From: Roseateles depolymerans
GTDB taxonomy: Bacteria; Pseudomonadota; Gammaproteobacteria; Burkholderiales; Burkholderiaceae_C
Assembly (NCBI RefSeq): GCF_003387155.1
Contig: NZ_QUMT01000001.1
Coordinates: 372,001 to 436,000 of the forward strand
Direction: 5' to 3'
DNA length: 64,000 bases
Of this stretch, positions 42,438 to 52,093 are shown in pieces. Both the position numbers and the translations under genes were made by a program. The first letter of the stretch is position 1. Each line of letters opens with the position of its first letter. The notes beneath the pieces were generated by a model. That model had not been told where the DNA came from. It did no database searches and saw nothing but the letters and a program-made list of their open reading frames with translations.

Positions 42438-45221
42438 TCAAGCTTGATGGGTGCCGGGTTCGGGCTCGCTGGCAGAACGCTGCGCGGCCGCCGGCAGAGG
42501 CGGGGCGGGTGACAGTTCGAATCGGAAACTCGATCCCTGCCCCGGCGCGCTGACCACCTCCAGCTGGCCGCCCAGGCGCTCCACCAGCCGTTTGGTGATC
42601 ACCAGGCCCAGCCCCGTTCCCTCGATCCCACCGGACTCCCGGCCCAGGCGGTTGAAGGGCTGGAACAGCTGCGCCCGCTGGGCCTCGGTCAGACCCGCGC
42701 CGGTATCGGTCACGCTCAGCGCCACGCTGCCCACCGGGGTTCGGGTCGCACGCAGCCAGACCTGTCCCCCTTCACGGTTGTACTTGATCGCATTGCTCAG
42801 CAGATTGGTCAGGATCTGCCGCAGCCGCGTGGCGTCGGTCATGACCTGCGGCAGGTCGTCCTCCGTTTCCAGATGCACCTCCACCTGGCGGCGCTGGCGC
42901 TGCGTCTCCACCATGGCCAGGCTGTCCGCCAGGATCGGTGGCAGCGGTTGCGGGGACAGGTCCACCCGGATGTCGTCCGCTTCCAGTCTCGACATGTCCA
43001 GCGCGTCGTTGATCATCTCCAGCAGATGCCAGCCGGACTGCTGGATGTGCTGCACCCAGCCCCGCTGCCGGCTGCTCACCGGCGGGTCGCGGTCCGCTTC
43101 CAGCAACTGCGAGAACCCCAGCATGGCGTTCAGCGGCGTGCGCAGTTCGTGGCTCATGCGGGAGAGGAATTCGTTCTTGGCCCGGTGCGCAGCTTCGGCG
43201 GTTTCATGCAGTCGCTCGAGTTCCTCCAGCCGCAGCCGCTCGCCGATGTCTTCCACCACGCCCACCAGGCGGAAGGGCTCGCCCTGTGCATCCCGCAGCA
43301 TCGACACCCACACCCGCACGGGGATCAGCCGCCCCTGTTTGCTCATGTAGCGCTTGATGCGGCTGTAGCGCTCGATCTCACCGCGGATGAGGGACGACCC
43401 CAGCCGGCTGTCTTCCGCCCGGTCATCCGGATGGGTCAGCTTGAGGATGGAGAGGTGGCGCAGTTCATCCTCGGTGTAGCCCACCAACTGGGCAAAGTAG
43501 GGATTCACCGTCTGCGGCTTGGCGTTGAGGTCGGTGAACACCACGCCGATGGGCGCATGCTCCACGATGTTCCGAAACCGTTCCTCGCTCTCGCGGAGCC
43601 GCTGGGTGCGCTCTTCCACCAGTTCCGCCACACGGGCCGCCCGGCCGGTGACCACCAGCAGCAGCACGCCCAGCAGGCTGGTGCAGACCAGCCCGGCCAA
43701 TGCGAAGGCCAGGGCCGCGTGGCCGGTCAGCATCGGCAGGCCCTTGGGCGCATAGACCACCACTTCCCACTGCCGCCCGGCAAAGCTCACCGCCTGCTGC
43801 CGCATCGGCATGGCCGCCGGCAGCGCGAGACAGCGGTCATCACCGGCCAGCAGCACCTGCCGCGTCTGCGGCGTGCGGTCGAGCAGGCAGAAGTCCAGAT
43901 GGGTGGACTGCGGCGGCATGGACTCGTGCAGCAGCGCCTCGGGCCGCAGGGTGGCAAAGGCCAGGCCGCGGACCTTGGGTGGGTCGCCGGCCAGCCGATC
44001 CCCGTCCTGGTACACGGCCCGGTAGATCACCACGCCCACCGCCCGAGTGCCGATGTCCTGGGACAGGGGAAAACCCTCTGCCGCATACGGCAGACCGGTG
44101 GCGATGGCGAGGTCCTGGGCTGCACGGGCCTGCGGGATGCTGCGCACGTTGACGCCCAGTGCATTCTGGTTGCGCGCGAACGGCACGATCAGCCGGATGG
44201 CCAGCAGGTCTTCCTTGGGGTCCAGCGTCAGGTCGCCGGGGCGCTGGCGCTCGTGCAGGTGGTAGCTGGGATAACCGTCCGCCCGCGCGGCCCGCTCGAA
44301 TGCGTCGCGCTGCGTCACCGGGACGCGCTGGGACCAGCCCAGCGCATAGACACTCGCGCTGCCCAGCAGCCGCTCTGCGTGGGCCCGCTCGAAAGCCGCG
44401 CGGCCGATGGAGGGGGCCACGGTGAGCAGGCTGTGGTTGGCTTCCAGCGCCGTGAGCGGGCGCAGCAGGGCGTTGCTCAGCACGTCCAGCGTGGCTTCGG
44501 CCTCCAGGTCGAAGGCATGCCGGCGCCGGGCTTCCTCATTGAGCGCGACGTAGTAGCTGGCGGCGATCAGCAGTCCGCAGGCCAGCAGCATCGGCACCGC
44601 CACGCTCAGCCGACGCGGCGCCCAGTGGCTGCGGGGCTGTCCGAACAGGCTCAGGGCCAGCGGGGTGACCAGCATGACCCCGATGGCGTCTCCCAGCCAC
44701 CAGGCCAGCCAGTGGGACAGTGCGCCGCCCGAGGACACCGTGTCGGAGGCGGACAGCACCGCCACCCCGACGGACGGGCCAATGACACAGGCCAGGCCCG
44801 CCACGGCCAGGTAGAAGCGCAGCACTTCTCGAGGCTCGGTCAGCCGCGGCACCGGCCCCACCCAGCGCCGCGCCAGCCAGACTCCCACCCAGGCCTGCAG
44901 CGCGGCGGCCAGGGCAATGATCAGATAGCCGGTCAAGGTGGACGAGCCGCGCATCTCCGGCAGCAGATTGACCGCCAGGGAGCCGACCACGATGCCGGGC
45001 AGCACCCGCGGACCCCAGCGCAGCACCGCAGCCGCGGCGAGGCCGGCGGCGGGGTACACCGGAGCAGCGCCATCCGGCGGCACGATGGCCAGCAGCGCGC
45101 CGATGCCCAGGGCGGCATACACCCCGGCGATGGCCGCATTCAGTCCGAGCGAAACGAGCCAGCGCCGCAAGGGCGAGGCCGAAGGCGTGATCGAGGCCGC
45201 TTGGACGGAGGCATCCCGCAT
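42438..45221 (-). CDS. MASE1-CHASE-PAS sensor histidine kinase
   Basis: 927-residue membrane kinase. Residues ~20-310 form a MASE1-like block of about eight helices (AAIAGVYAALGIGALLAIV, PVYPAAGLAAAAVLRWGPRV). A CHASE domain follows (EGFPLSQDIGTRAVGVVIYR), then one more helix (FALAGLVCTSLLGVLLLVV), a PAS domain with PAC (FRNIVEHAPIGVVFTDLNA), a HisKA domain with RMSHELRTPLNAMLGFSQ (His691) and an HATPase (GTGLGLVITKRLVERLGG). No receiver is present and no regulator is directly adjacent; the FixJ-type or stand-alone receivers 5-9 kb away are possible partners. It is divergent from the giant kinase-like gene. Confidence 0.9.
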   Translation of the reverse strand: MRDASVQAASITPSASPLRRWLVSLGLNAAIAGVYAALGIGALLAIVPPDGAAPVYPAAGLAAAAVLRWGPRVLPGIVVGSLAVNLLPEMRGSSTLTGYLIIALAAALQAWVGVWLARRWVGPVPRLTEPREVLRFYLAVAGLACVIGPSVGVAVLSASDTVSSGGALSHWLAWWLGDAIGVMLVTPLALSLFGQPRSHWAPRRLSVAVPMLLACGLLIAASYYVALNEEARRRHAFDLEAEATLDVLSNALLRPLTALEANHSLLTVAPSIGRAAFERAHAERLLGSASVYALGWSQRVPVTQRDAFERAARADGYPSYHLHERQRPGDLTLDPKEDLLAIRLIVPFARNQNALGVNVRSIPQARAAQDLAIATGLPYAAEGFPLSQDIGTRAVGVVIYRAVYQDGDRLAGDPPKVRGLAFATLRPEALLHESMPPQSTHLDFCLLDRTPQTRQVLLAGDDRCLALPAAMPMRQQAVSFAGRQWEVVVYAPKGLPMLTGHAALAFALAGLVCTSLLGVLLLVVTGRAARVAELVEERTQRLRESEERFRNIVEHAPIGVVFTDLNAKPQTVNPYFAQLVGYTEDELRHLSILKLTHPDDRAEDSRLGSSLIRGEIERYSRIKRYMSKQGRLIPVRVWVSMLRDAQGEPFRLVGVVEDIGERLRLEELERLHETAEAAHRAKNEFLSRMSHELRTPLNAMLGFSQLLEADRDPPVSSRQRGWVQHIQQSGWHLLEMINDALDMSRLEADDIRVDLSPQPLPPILADSLAMVETQRQRRQVEVHLETEDDLPQVMTDATRLRQILTNLLSNAIKYNREGGQVWLRATRTPVGSVALSVTDTGAGLTEAQRAQLFQPFNRLGRESGGIEGTGLGLVITKRLVERLGGQLEVVSAPGQGSSFRFELSPAPPLPAAAQRSASEPEPGTHQA

Positions 45222-45509
45222 GGGCTCAGCCTAACGCGAGAACGGATCCCCTGGCACGCTCAAAGTCAGGGAGGGAGGAAGGGAGTTTCCCTAGTGAAAC
45301 CGAAACCGGCTTCAAGGCAGGGACGAGCGGCTGGCACGCCCTGGCAATTCCCCGATCGAGTAAGTTTCTCCGGGCGCACACTCTCCTAGACTCCCGCGAC
45401 CCCAGCCTACAGCCAACCACCCCTGCGGGTGGCAGTGCCGCGCCGCAAGGGCGGCCCTTCCTGGCCGCCTGTGGGCGTGCGTCCGGGCTGGTCTTTGCCT
45501 CCACCTCTC

Positions 45510-48500
45510 ATGCACCCGGACCTTCCTGCTTCAGAACGGCCTCCCTCGTTCCCCGACCCGCGCCGGCTGGTCGGCGCGCGGCCGCTGGTGGACGATCTGC
45601 TGCCGGCCAGCGGCGGCATTCGGACGCGGCTGGTGCAGGAGCCGGACGTGGGCCTCACCTGGCTGATCCGGGAGGCGCCGCTCGCGCACACCGCGGCCTG
45701 CCAGCGCCTTCAGCGGGAGGCCCAGTGCGCCGCGCAGGCGGCGCTTCCTTCTTCACAGCCGCCGGCGAGCCTCTGGCTGGAGGACCGCCTCGTGCTGGTC
45801 CACCCCGCCGGTGAAGGCCTCACCACGTTTCGTCGGCTGGGCGCCACAGGCGTGACGCTGGACACCTTCGTGACGCTGGCCGTGCAGGCCGCCACTGCCC
45901 TGCAGACCTTGCACCGGGCAGGACGGGTGCATGGAGACCTTCGCACCGAGCACTGCCTGGTGGACCCCCGCGCCGCCACGAGCCCCGTGATGCTGCTGGC
46001 TGCTGTGGGCGCCCAGGCGCCGTCCGTGCCGCTGGAGCCGGGAGCGCTGCCGTTCCGGGCGCCGGAGCTCCACACCGATCTCCCAGAGGGCCAGACGGTG
46101 GACCCCAGCGTGGTCCCGACGGTGAACAGCGACCTCTATGCGCTGGGGGTCTGTCTGTTCGAGTTGCTGACCGGCGCATGGCCGCTGGTCGGAGGCACGC
46201 CGGTCGAATGGGCCCATGTGCACGCCGCCGCCGCGCCGCGTCGGGCGAGTGAGTGCCGACCGGATGTGCCCGAGGTCATCAGCCGCCTTCTGGACGAGCT
46301 CATGGCCAAGGACACGGCGGCGCGCATCGGTTCCGCGTCGGCGCTGCTGGCGGAGCTGACGGCCTTGCAGCAGGTGCTCAAGTCCACCGGCTCCCTGGCC
46401 GGCTGGCCGGTCGCCCTGCCGCGGACCGTGGCCGACCTCGCCGGAGCGCCGCTGGTCGGACGGGAGACGCAGCAAGCCGTTCTGGCGTCGGCTCTCGCGC
46501 GGGTGATGAGCACGGGCGACAGCGAAGTGGTGCAGGTGGGCGGCCGCGCAGGAAGCGGCAAATCCACCCTGGTCCACACGCTGCTGCAGGAAGCCTCGGC
46601 CCAGGGCGCACGCGCGGCCTACGGCAAATGCGACCAGCAGCAAAGGGACATTCCCTTTGCGTCGGTGGCCCAGGTGCTGCAGGCGCTCACCGCTCAGTTG
46701 CTGGGCGCTGACGGCCAGACGCTTGCGACGGTCCGCAGCCGCTGGCTGGAGCTGCTGAACGGGCAAGGCCAGGCGGTGGTGGCGCTGGTGCCGGCGATTG
46801 CCCATGTCCTGGGGCCCACCCCTGCGCTCTCCAACGTCGGTGCCGACCAGGCCCGCGCGCGCATGGAGCAGGCGCTGCTGCAGTCCCTGCGAGCTTTCGC
46901 CACGAAGGACCACCCCCTGGTCGTCTTCCTCGACGACCTGCAATGGGCCGACGATGCCACCGCAGGCCTGCTGGAAGCCTTCGTGCAGCAGCCGCCGCCC
47001 GGTGTGCTGCTGATCTGTGCCTATCGCGATGCGGGCGTCGATGGCCAACTGGCCGCGCAAGTGCTCAGTCGCATGACCCAGGCCCGTCATGCCAGTCGTG
47101 CACGTGCCATCGGCGTGACCGAGCTGGGCCTTCCTCCGTTGACCGAGACCCAGGTCGGCGACCTGCTGCTGGCCGTGCTGGGGCAGGAGGCGGCGGCGGA
47201 CAGGGACCGTCTGGCGTCCGCGCTGCATCGCCGCACCGGCGGCAATCCGTACTTCACCCATCAGCTCATCCGGGCGCTGCTGGAGGAGGAGGTGCTGCAT
47301 CGGGACCCCGACCGCGGCGGCTGGACCTGCAATGAATCGGCCCTGGCCAACGCGCCCTACAGTGAGACCGTCCTGGACCTGATGGTGCACCGCTTCGGCC
47401 GTATGCCGGCGCAGGCGACCGCGGTGGCGCAGCATCTGGCCAGTGTCGGCATGGCATGTGAAGCCGGACTGCTGGCGCGGCTGTCCGGCTTGTCCGCGGC
47501 GGACCTGGCCGAGGCGCTGCGGCCGGTCATCGAGGCCGGGCTGATCACCGCCACGTCCGACGGCTATGCCTTCGAACATGACCGGGTGCTGGAATCCGCC
47601 TATTCGCTGATCCCGGCCGACCGGACCGCCGAGGTGCATGCCTTCGTGGCCGACGCCATGTTGCTGCACTGGCAGGACGACCTGACGGCGCATGCCTTCG
47701 ACATCAGCAACCAGATCGAGCGTGCCGACGGGCATCCGCTCGAGCCCTCGCAGCGGGACGCCTACGTGGCGGCCCTGTGGCGCGCCGGACTCCAGGCGCG
47801 ACGGGCCTCCGCCTGGGCGCAGACCACCCGCTGCATCGGCCGTGCCTTGCAGCTGATGGAGGAGCGTCTGTGGACGGAGCAGCCCGCAGTGGCGTTCGGC
47901 GTCCATGTGCTGCACTGCGAGTCCCTGCTGGCGCAGGCCCGCCTGGAGGAAGCGGGCGTGCAGATCCTGCAGTTGCTGGGTCGGGAGCTGAGCCCGCTGC
48001 ATCGGGCGGCCGCGCATCGCCTGGAGGCCGTGCTGTGCACCATCCGTTCCGACTACGAAGGCGCGATCGATGCTGCGTTGAACGGTCTGGGACTGCTGGA
48101 AGTGCCGCTGCGCCGCCATCCGGCCCCCGACGAGATGCGGGCGGCCCACCGCGACACGATGGCACTGGTGCAGGCACACGGCGGCGTGCAGGCGCTGGCC
48201 GATCTGCCCCTGACCGACGACCCTCGCATCCGCGCGGCGATGGGCCTGCTGCAGACCTTGCTGTCGTCGGTGTTCGTCAAGGACGGCATCAGCTTCCTGC
48301 ATCTGGCCAAGATGGTGGAGCTGACCGTGCGCCATGGCGCAACGCCGGAGTCGGCCCATGGATTGGCCTGGTTCGGGGTGGAGTGCGCCAGCCGCTATGA
48401 GGCCTATGACGACGCGCTGGCCTTCGGGCTCTGCGCGCTGTCGATGATCGACCGGCATGGCTTCGAGTCGGAGCGGATTTCCACCCTGGTGGCGGTGGAC

Positions 48501-50831
48501 CAATGCTCCGTCTGGACCCGCCCGATGGATTTCGCCCTGGCCCATGTGCAGCGCGCCGTGCAACTGGGACTGGCCAGTGGCGATGCGACGATGGCCTGTT
48601 ATGCCTACAACCACATCGTGTCCGACCTGCTGGTGATGGGGCGTCCGCTGGCGCTGGTGCGGGAGCAGTTGGACGAGGGTCTTGAACTGACCCGCATGAT
48701 GCAGTACCGGGATATCGAGCTGTTGCTGTTGTCGCAGCAGCAGTATCTCGAGACGGTGAGTGAGGCAGTGACTGGGGCGGTTGGTGAGGCGCTGAGTGGG
48801 ACGGCGAGCAGTGGTACCGGCAGCGGTGAGTCCCACGAGGCGCTCCGTCCTGTGCAGGCGCTCCGTCAGGCCACCCTGCAGCGCATTGCCGAAGCCAACT
48901 CGCTGCCGACCCGTTTCTGGAACTGGCTGTACGGCGGCATGGCGTTGTTCCAGGTGGGCGCTTATGACGAAGCGGTGGGGCTGCTGCAGGAGGCGGACGC
49001 CCTGGCATGGTCGGCCCCCGCCCATGTGAACATCTCTGACGCCGACCTCTATCTGTGCCTGTCGCTCGCCCGCTCCCAGCGCGGGCGGGACGACCCCGAC
49101 GCCGTGATCGCCCACCTGGACGAGCGGCTGCCACGATGGCGGCGCTGGGCCGGTGCCCATCCGCAGACCTTCCAGAGCAAGCTCCAGTTGCTCATCAGCG
49201 AACGGCTGCGGCTGCAGGGCCGGACGCTCGAAGCGATGGCCGGGTTCGAACAGTCCGCCCTGAGCGCAGGGGCGGCCGGCTTTGTGCATGAGCAGGCCCT
49301 GGCGCTGCAGTGGGCGGGTGAATTGAGCCTGGCCCATGGCCTGGACGCCGCAGCCCTGGCCTACCTGCGGGAGGCGGGCCATGCCTATCGCCGATGGGGC
49401 GCGCAGGCCTGTGTCCAGCGCCTGGAGGCCCTCCTGCTGACCGCGCAGCGCCGCGCACCGACTGCCGCGGTGTCCGGGCAGGACGCAGGATGGCAAGCGC
49501 CGGGGACGCCAAACGCCTGGGGGCAGGCGGCCTGGGCGCTGGGGGTGAGCGCCGCCACGGCCCTCTCCGGCGACAGTGTCATGACGCCGCTGGTGCAGAC
49601 CCTGATGACCCACCTGATGGTCCACGCCGGCGCGACCTATGGCGCCCTGCTGCTGCGTCGGGACGGCGACTTCCGGCTGACCGCTTCCGCGCGGGTGGTG
49701 AAAGGGCAGGTGCAGGTGGTGCAGGCGAATGCGCCGCCCACCGGGCAAAGCATTCCGTCGAGCATCCTCAACACCGTGGCCCGCACCCGGCAGGCGCTGG
49801 TCCTGGCCGACGGGTCCGCCCTCCCAGGCGGTCCGGCGCAGGCCGGCAGGGAAGGGCGCCTGCGATCCGCGCTGTGCATGCCGCTGCTGCGCGGGGATCG
49901 GCTGGACGGCGTGATCTATTTCGAGAACGGGTTGGCAGCGGGCGTGTTCAATGAACAGCGGACGGCCCATGTGGGCCTGATGCTGCCGCAGGTGGCGATC
50001 GCGCTGGAGTCGGCGCGGCTCTATGAGGAACTGATCTCGGAAAGCGACCGGCGGCTGCGGGCGGAGATGGGCCTGCGTTCGGCCCGGGCAGAACTGGTGC
50101 GCACCTCCCACCTCACCGTGCTGGCCACCTTGTCGGCGGCGATTGCGCATGAGGTGAATCAACCGCTGGCCTCCATCGTCACCCGGGCCGACGCCAGCCT
50201 GCGCTGGCTGAACCGGGCAGCCCCGAACATCGAGGAAATCACCGCCGGCCTGATCGGCATCCGCCAGGACGGCCTGCGCGCGGCCGAGGTGATCCGGGCC
50301 GTGCGCACGCTGGCTCGACAGGCTCCGCCGCAACCGGAGAGCCTGAGCCTGGATGCGCTGCTGCAGGACGTGCTGACCCTGCTGTCGGCGGATCTGTCCG
50401 CGCGCCAGGTCCAGGTGGATCTGGCCCTGGCCGCTCCGGCGCCGGTGATGGCGGACCGGGCCCAGTTGCAGCAGGTCGCGCTGAACCTGCTGACCAATGC
50501 GATGGAAGCGATGGAAGACGTGCCAGCTCAGCGGCGTCGGCTGCGGTTGAGTTCGGTGGCGGAGGCCGGGCAGGTGGTGGTCCGGGTGGAGGATGCTGGA
50601 CCGGGGGTGGATCCCGCGCTGCTGGACACCATCTTCGATCCGTTCTTCACCACCAAGTCGGACGGCCTGGGCATGGGCCTGGCCATCTGCCGCAGCATCG
50701 TGACGTCTCACGGCGGGACGCTGCGGGCCCTGCGCGCGGACGCCGGCGGCACGGTCATGAGTTGGAGCCTGCCACTGGCAGAGACGCCGTCGGTTTCTCC
50801 GGAGACCGCGGCATGGATGAAGGAGCAGTGA
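45510..50831 (+). CDS. Giant hybrid: protein-kinase-like / AAA ATPase / GAF / histidine kinase
   Basis: About 1,773 residues, soluble. Residues 1-280 have a Ser/Thr-kinase fold: VHGDLRTEHCLVD (Asp143) is the catalytic loop, and DLYALGVCLFELLTGAWPL follows. However, the ATP-binding Lys region and DFG motif are not recognisable, so kinase activity is doubtful. An AAA/STAND-type ATPase follows (Walker A GRAGSGKST, Lys351; Walker B PLVVFLDDLQWADD), then ~700 residues of helical repeats, a GAF domain (~1352-1515) and a histidine kinase with AIAHEVNQPLASIV (His1547) and an ATPase domain ending GLGMGLAICRSIV. The FixJ-type regulator starts one base after its stop and is the likely target. A GTG at 45429 is an alternative start. 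Confidence 0.85.
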   Translation: MHPDLPASERPPSFPDPRRLVGARPLVDDLLPASGGIRTRLVQEPDVGLTWLIREAPLAHTAACQRLQREAQCAAQAALPSSQPPASLWLEDRLVLVHPAGEGLTTFRRLGATGVTLDTFVTLAVQAATALQTLHRAGRVHGDLRTEHCLVDPRAATSPVMLLAAVGAQAPSVPLEPGALPFRAPELHTDLPEGQTVDPSVVPTVNSDLYALGVCLFELLTGAWPLVGGTPVEWAHVHAAAAPRRASECRPDVPEVISRLLDELMAKDTAARIGSASALLAELTALQQVLKSTGSLAGWPVALPRTVADLAGAPLVGRETQQAVLASALARVMSTGDSEVVQVGGRAGSGKSTLVHTLLQEASAQGARAAYGKCDQQQRDIPFASVAQVLQALTAQLLGADGQTLATVRSRWLELLNGQGQAVVALVPAIAHVLGPTPALSNVGADQARARMEQALLQSLRAFATKDHPLVVFLDDLQWADDATAGLLEAFVQQPPPGVLLICAYRDAGVDGQLAAQVLSRMTQARHASRARAIGVTELGLPPLTETQVGDLLLAVLGQEAAADRDRLASALHRRTGGNPYFTHQLIRALLEEEVLHRDPDRGGWTCNESALANAPYSETVLDLMVHRFGRMPAQATAVAQHLASVGMACEAGLLARLSGLSAADLAEALRPVIEAGLITATSDGYAFEHDRVLESAYSLIPADRTAEVHAFVADAMLLHWQDDLTAHAFDISNQIERADGHPLEPSQRDAYVAALWRAGLQARRASAWAQTTRCIGRALQLMEERLWTEQPAVAFGVHVLHCESLLAQARLEEAGVQILQLLGRELSPLHRAAAHRLEAVLCTIRSDYEGAIDAALNGLGLLEVPLRRHPAPDEMRAAHRDTMALVQAHGGVQALADLPLTDDPRIRAAMGLLQTLLSSVFVKDGISFLHLAKMVELTVRHGATPESAHGLAWFGVECASRYEAYDDALAFGLCALSMIDRHGFESERISTLVAVDQCSVWTRPMDFALAHVQRAVQLGLASGDATMACYAYNHIVSDLLVMGRPLALVREQLDEGLELTRMMQYRDIELLLLSQQQYLETVSEAVTGAVGEALSGTASSGTGSGESHEALRPVQALRQATLQRIAEANSLPTRFWNWLYGGMALFQVGAYDEAVGLLQEADALAWSAPAHVNISDADLYLCLSLARSQRGRDDPDAVIAHLDERLPRWRRWAGAHPQTFQSKLQLLISERLRLQGRTLEAMAGFEQSALSAGAAGFVHEQALALQWAGELSLAHGLDAAALAYLREAGHAYRRWGAQACVQRLEALLLTAQRRAPTAAVSGQDAGWQAPGTPNAWGQAAWALGVSAATALSGDSVMTPLVQTLMTHLMVHAGATYGALLLRRDGDFRLTASARVVKGQVQVVQANAPPTGQSIPSSILNTVARTRQALVLADGSALPGGPAQAGREGRLRSALCMPLLRGDRLDGVIYFENGLAAGVFNEQRTAHVGLMLPQVAIALESARLYEELISESDRRLRAEMGLRSARAELVRTSHLTVLATLSAAIAHEVNQPLASIVTRADASLRWLNRAAPNIEEITAGLIGIRQDGLRAAEVIRAVRTLARQAPPQPESLSLDALLQDVLTLLSADLSARQVQVDLALAAPAPVMADRAQLQQVALNLLTNAMEAMEDVPAQRRRLRLSSVAEAGQVVVRVEDAGPGVDPALLDTIFDPFFTTKSDGLGMGLAICRSIVTSHGGTLRALRADAGGTVMSWSLPLAETPSVSPETAAWMKEQ

Positions 50832-50832
50832 C

Positions 50833-51474
50833 ATGGGACCGGCAACGGCCTCTCTGGAAGACAGCACCGTGGTGGTGGTGGATGATGATGACCAGGTGCG
50901 CCAGGCGCTGAGCAGCCTGTTCCGGTCGCTGGGGTCCGACGTCGTGACGCTGGCGTCGGCGGCCGAGCTTCAGCAGTACGTGTTTCCGGACCGCACCTGC
51001 TGCGTGATCCTGGATGTGCGCCTGCGCGGCGCCAGCGGGCTGGATGCGCAGGCCCTGATGGTGGCGCGCGGCAATCCGGTGCCCGTCATCTTCATCACCG
51101 GCCACGGGGACATCCCGATGACGGTGACCGCCATGAAGGCCGGTGCCGAGCATTTCCTGGCCAAGCCCTTCCGCGAGCAGGAACTGCTCGATGCCGTGCA
51201 TGCCGCCTTGACCAAGGACGCCGCGCGGCGCGCGCGTGATCGGCAGGCCGAGGGCGTGCGTGTCCGGTATGAAAGCCTCACGCCCCGCGAGCGGGAGGTG
51301 ATGGCCAAGGTCTCTGCCGGCTGGCTGAACAAGCAGATTGCCGACCAGCTGGGCATCAGCGAGATCACGGTGAAGATCCACCGCGCCCAGGTGATGCGCA
51401 AGATGGAGGCGGATTCGCTGGCGATGCTGGTGGTGCAGGCGCAGCAACTGGGCATCTGCCCCATCCAGATCTGA
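50833..51474 (+). CDS. FixJ-family response regulator
   Basis: 213 residues. Receiver VVVVDDDDQVRQALSSLF with the phospho-acceptor Asp in CVILDVRLRGASGLD, Thr in ITGHGDIPM and Lys in FLAKPFREQ, the typical FixJ/TodT pattern. The LuxR-type output is visible in LTPREREVMAKVSAGWLNKQIADQLGIS and EITVKIHRAQVMRKM. Its ATG lies one base after the TGA of the giant hybrid kinase, so they are one transcript and a probable cognate pair. The target genes are unknown. Confidence 0.93.
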   Translation: MGPATASLEDSTVVVVDDDDQVRQALSSLFRSLGSDVVTLASAAELQQYVFPDRTCCVILDVRLRGASGLDAQALMVARGNPVPVIFITGHGDIPMTVTAMKAGAEHFLAKPFREQELLDAVHAALTKDAARRARDRQAEGVRVRYESLTPREREVMAKVSAGWLNKQIADQLGISEITVKIHRAQVMRKMEADSLAMLVVQAQQLGICPIQI

Positions 51475-51674
51475 CGGCAGCACACCCTACCGGCAGACGA
51501 GGTTGGGTTCAATAGTGCGAAGGTATGACTGTCAGCGGCGCGGATCCGTCCTAGAGTGGACCCCGACCGTCCCCTTGCTTTCCGGCGACCGGGTGGCGTG
51601 AGCCGTGTGCCGCTTGCTCAGCCGGCGCCCCGCGGCCCCCTCATGAGCATCGGCAGCAGTCTGGAGGCGCCATC

Positions 51675-52049
51675 TTGAAACGTGAACGGGTCGTTGCCGT
51701 GGTGGACGATGATGACTCCCTGCGCGCCGCGCTCGGCAGCCTGCTGAAGTCGTACGACGTGGACGTCGAGCTCTTCGGGAGCGGTGAGTCGCTGCTGAGC
51801 CATCCCGCCCTGGGAGAGGTGGGATGCCTGCTGACCGATGTGGTCATGCCGGGCCTGGACGGCTTCCAGCTTTGCCGCGAATTGCGGGAGCGGGGCTACC
51901 AGTTCCCCGTGATCTTCATGACGGCGCACCAGGGCGACGGCGATGCGGAGCGGGCTGCTGCCGTTGGCGCGTGGCATCTGCTGAACAAGCCCTTCAGCAC
52001 CGAAGAGATGATGCGCTGCATTGCGCAGGCGCTCGGTCGGACGATCTAG
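51675..52049 (+). CDS. Stand-alone receiver-domain protein
   Basis: 124 residues, a receiver only: VAVVDDDDSLRAALGSLLKS, phospho-acceptor Asp in CLLTDVVMPGLDGFQL, Thr in FMTAHQGD and Lys in LLNKPFSTEEM. It lacks an output domain, so it probably relays phosphate or titrates a kinase. It begins with TTG, preceded by GGAGGC at the right distance, and lies 200 bp after the FixJ-type gene. Possible donors are the giant hybrid or the MASE1 kinase. Confidence 0.88.
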   Translation: MKRERVVAVVDDDDSLRAALGSLLKSYDVDVELFGSGESLLSHPALGEVGCLLTDVVMPGLDGFQLCRELRERGYQFPVIFMTAHQGDGDAERAAAVGAWHLLNKPFSTEEMMRCIAQALGRTI

Positions 52050-52093
52050 TCCTGCGCCCCTCTGACGGCGCTTCTTGGGCTTCAGCCTCAGGC

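Noticed and set aside
45510-46350. Active Ser/Thr protein kinase
   Set aside because: Only the catalytic-loop Asp is visible; Lys and DFG positions are not recognisable, so activity is not claimed.
45753-50867. Open frame of about 1,700 codons on the minus strand opposite the giant hybrid kinase
   Set aside because: It mirrors the codon structure of the plus-strand gene, is His/Gln/Arg-rich without any domain, and is the usual antisense artefact of high third-position GC.
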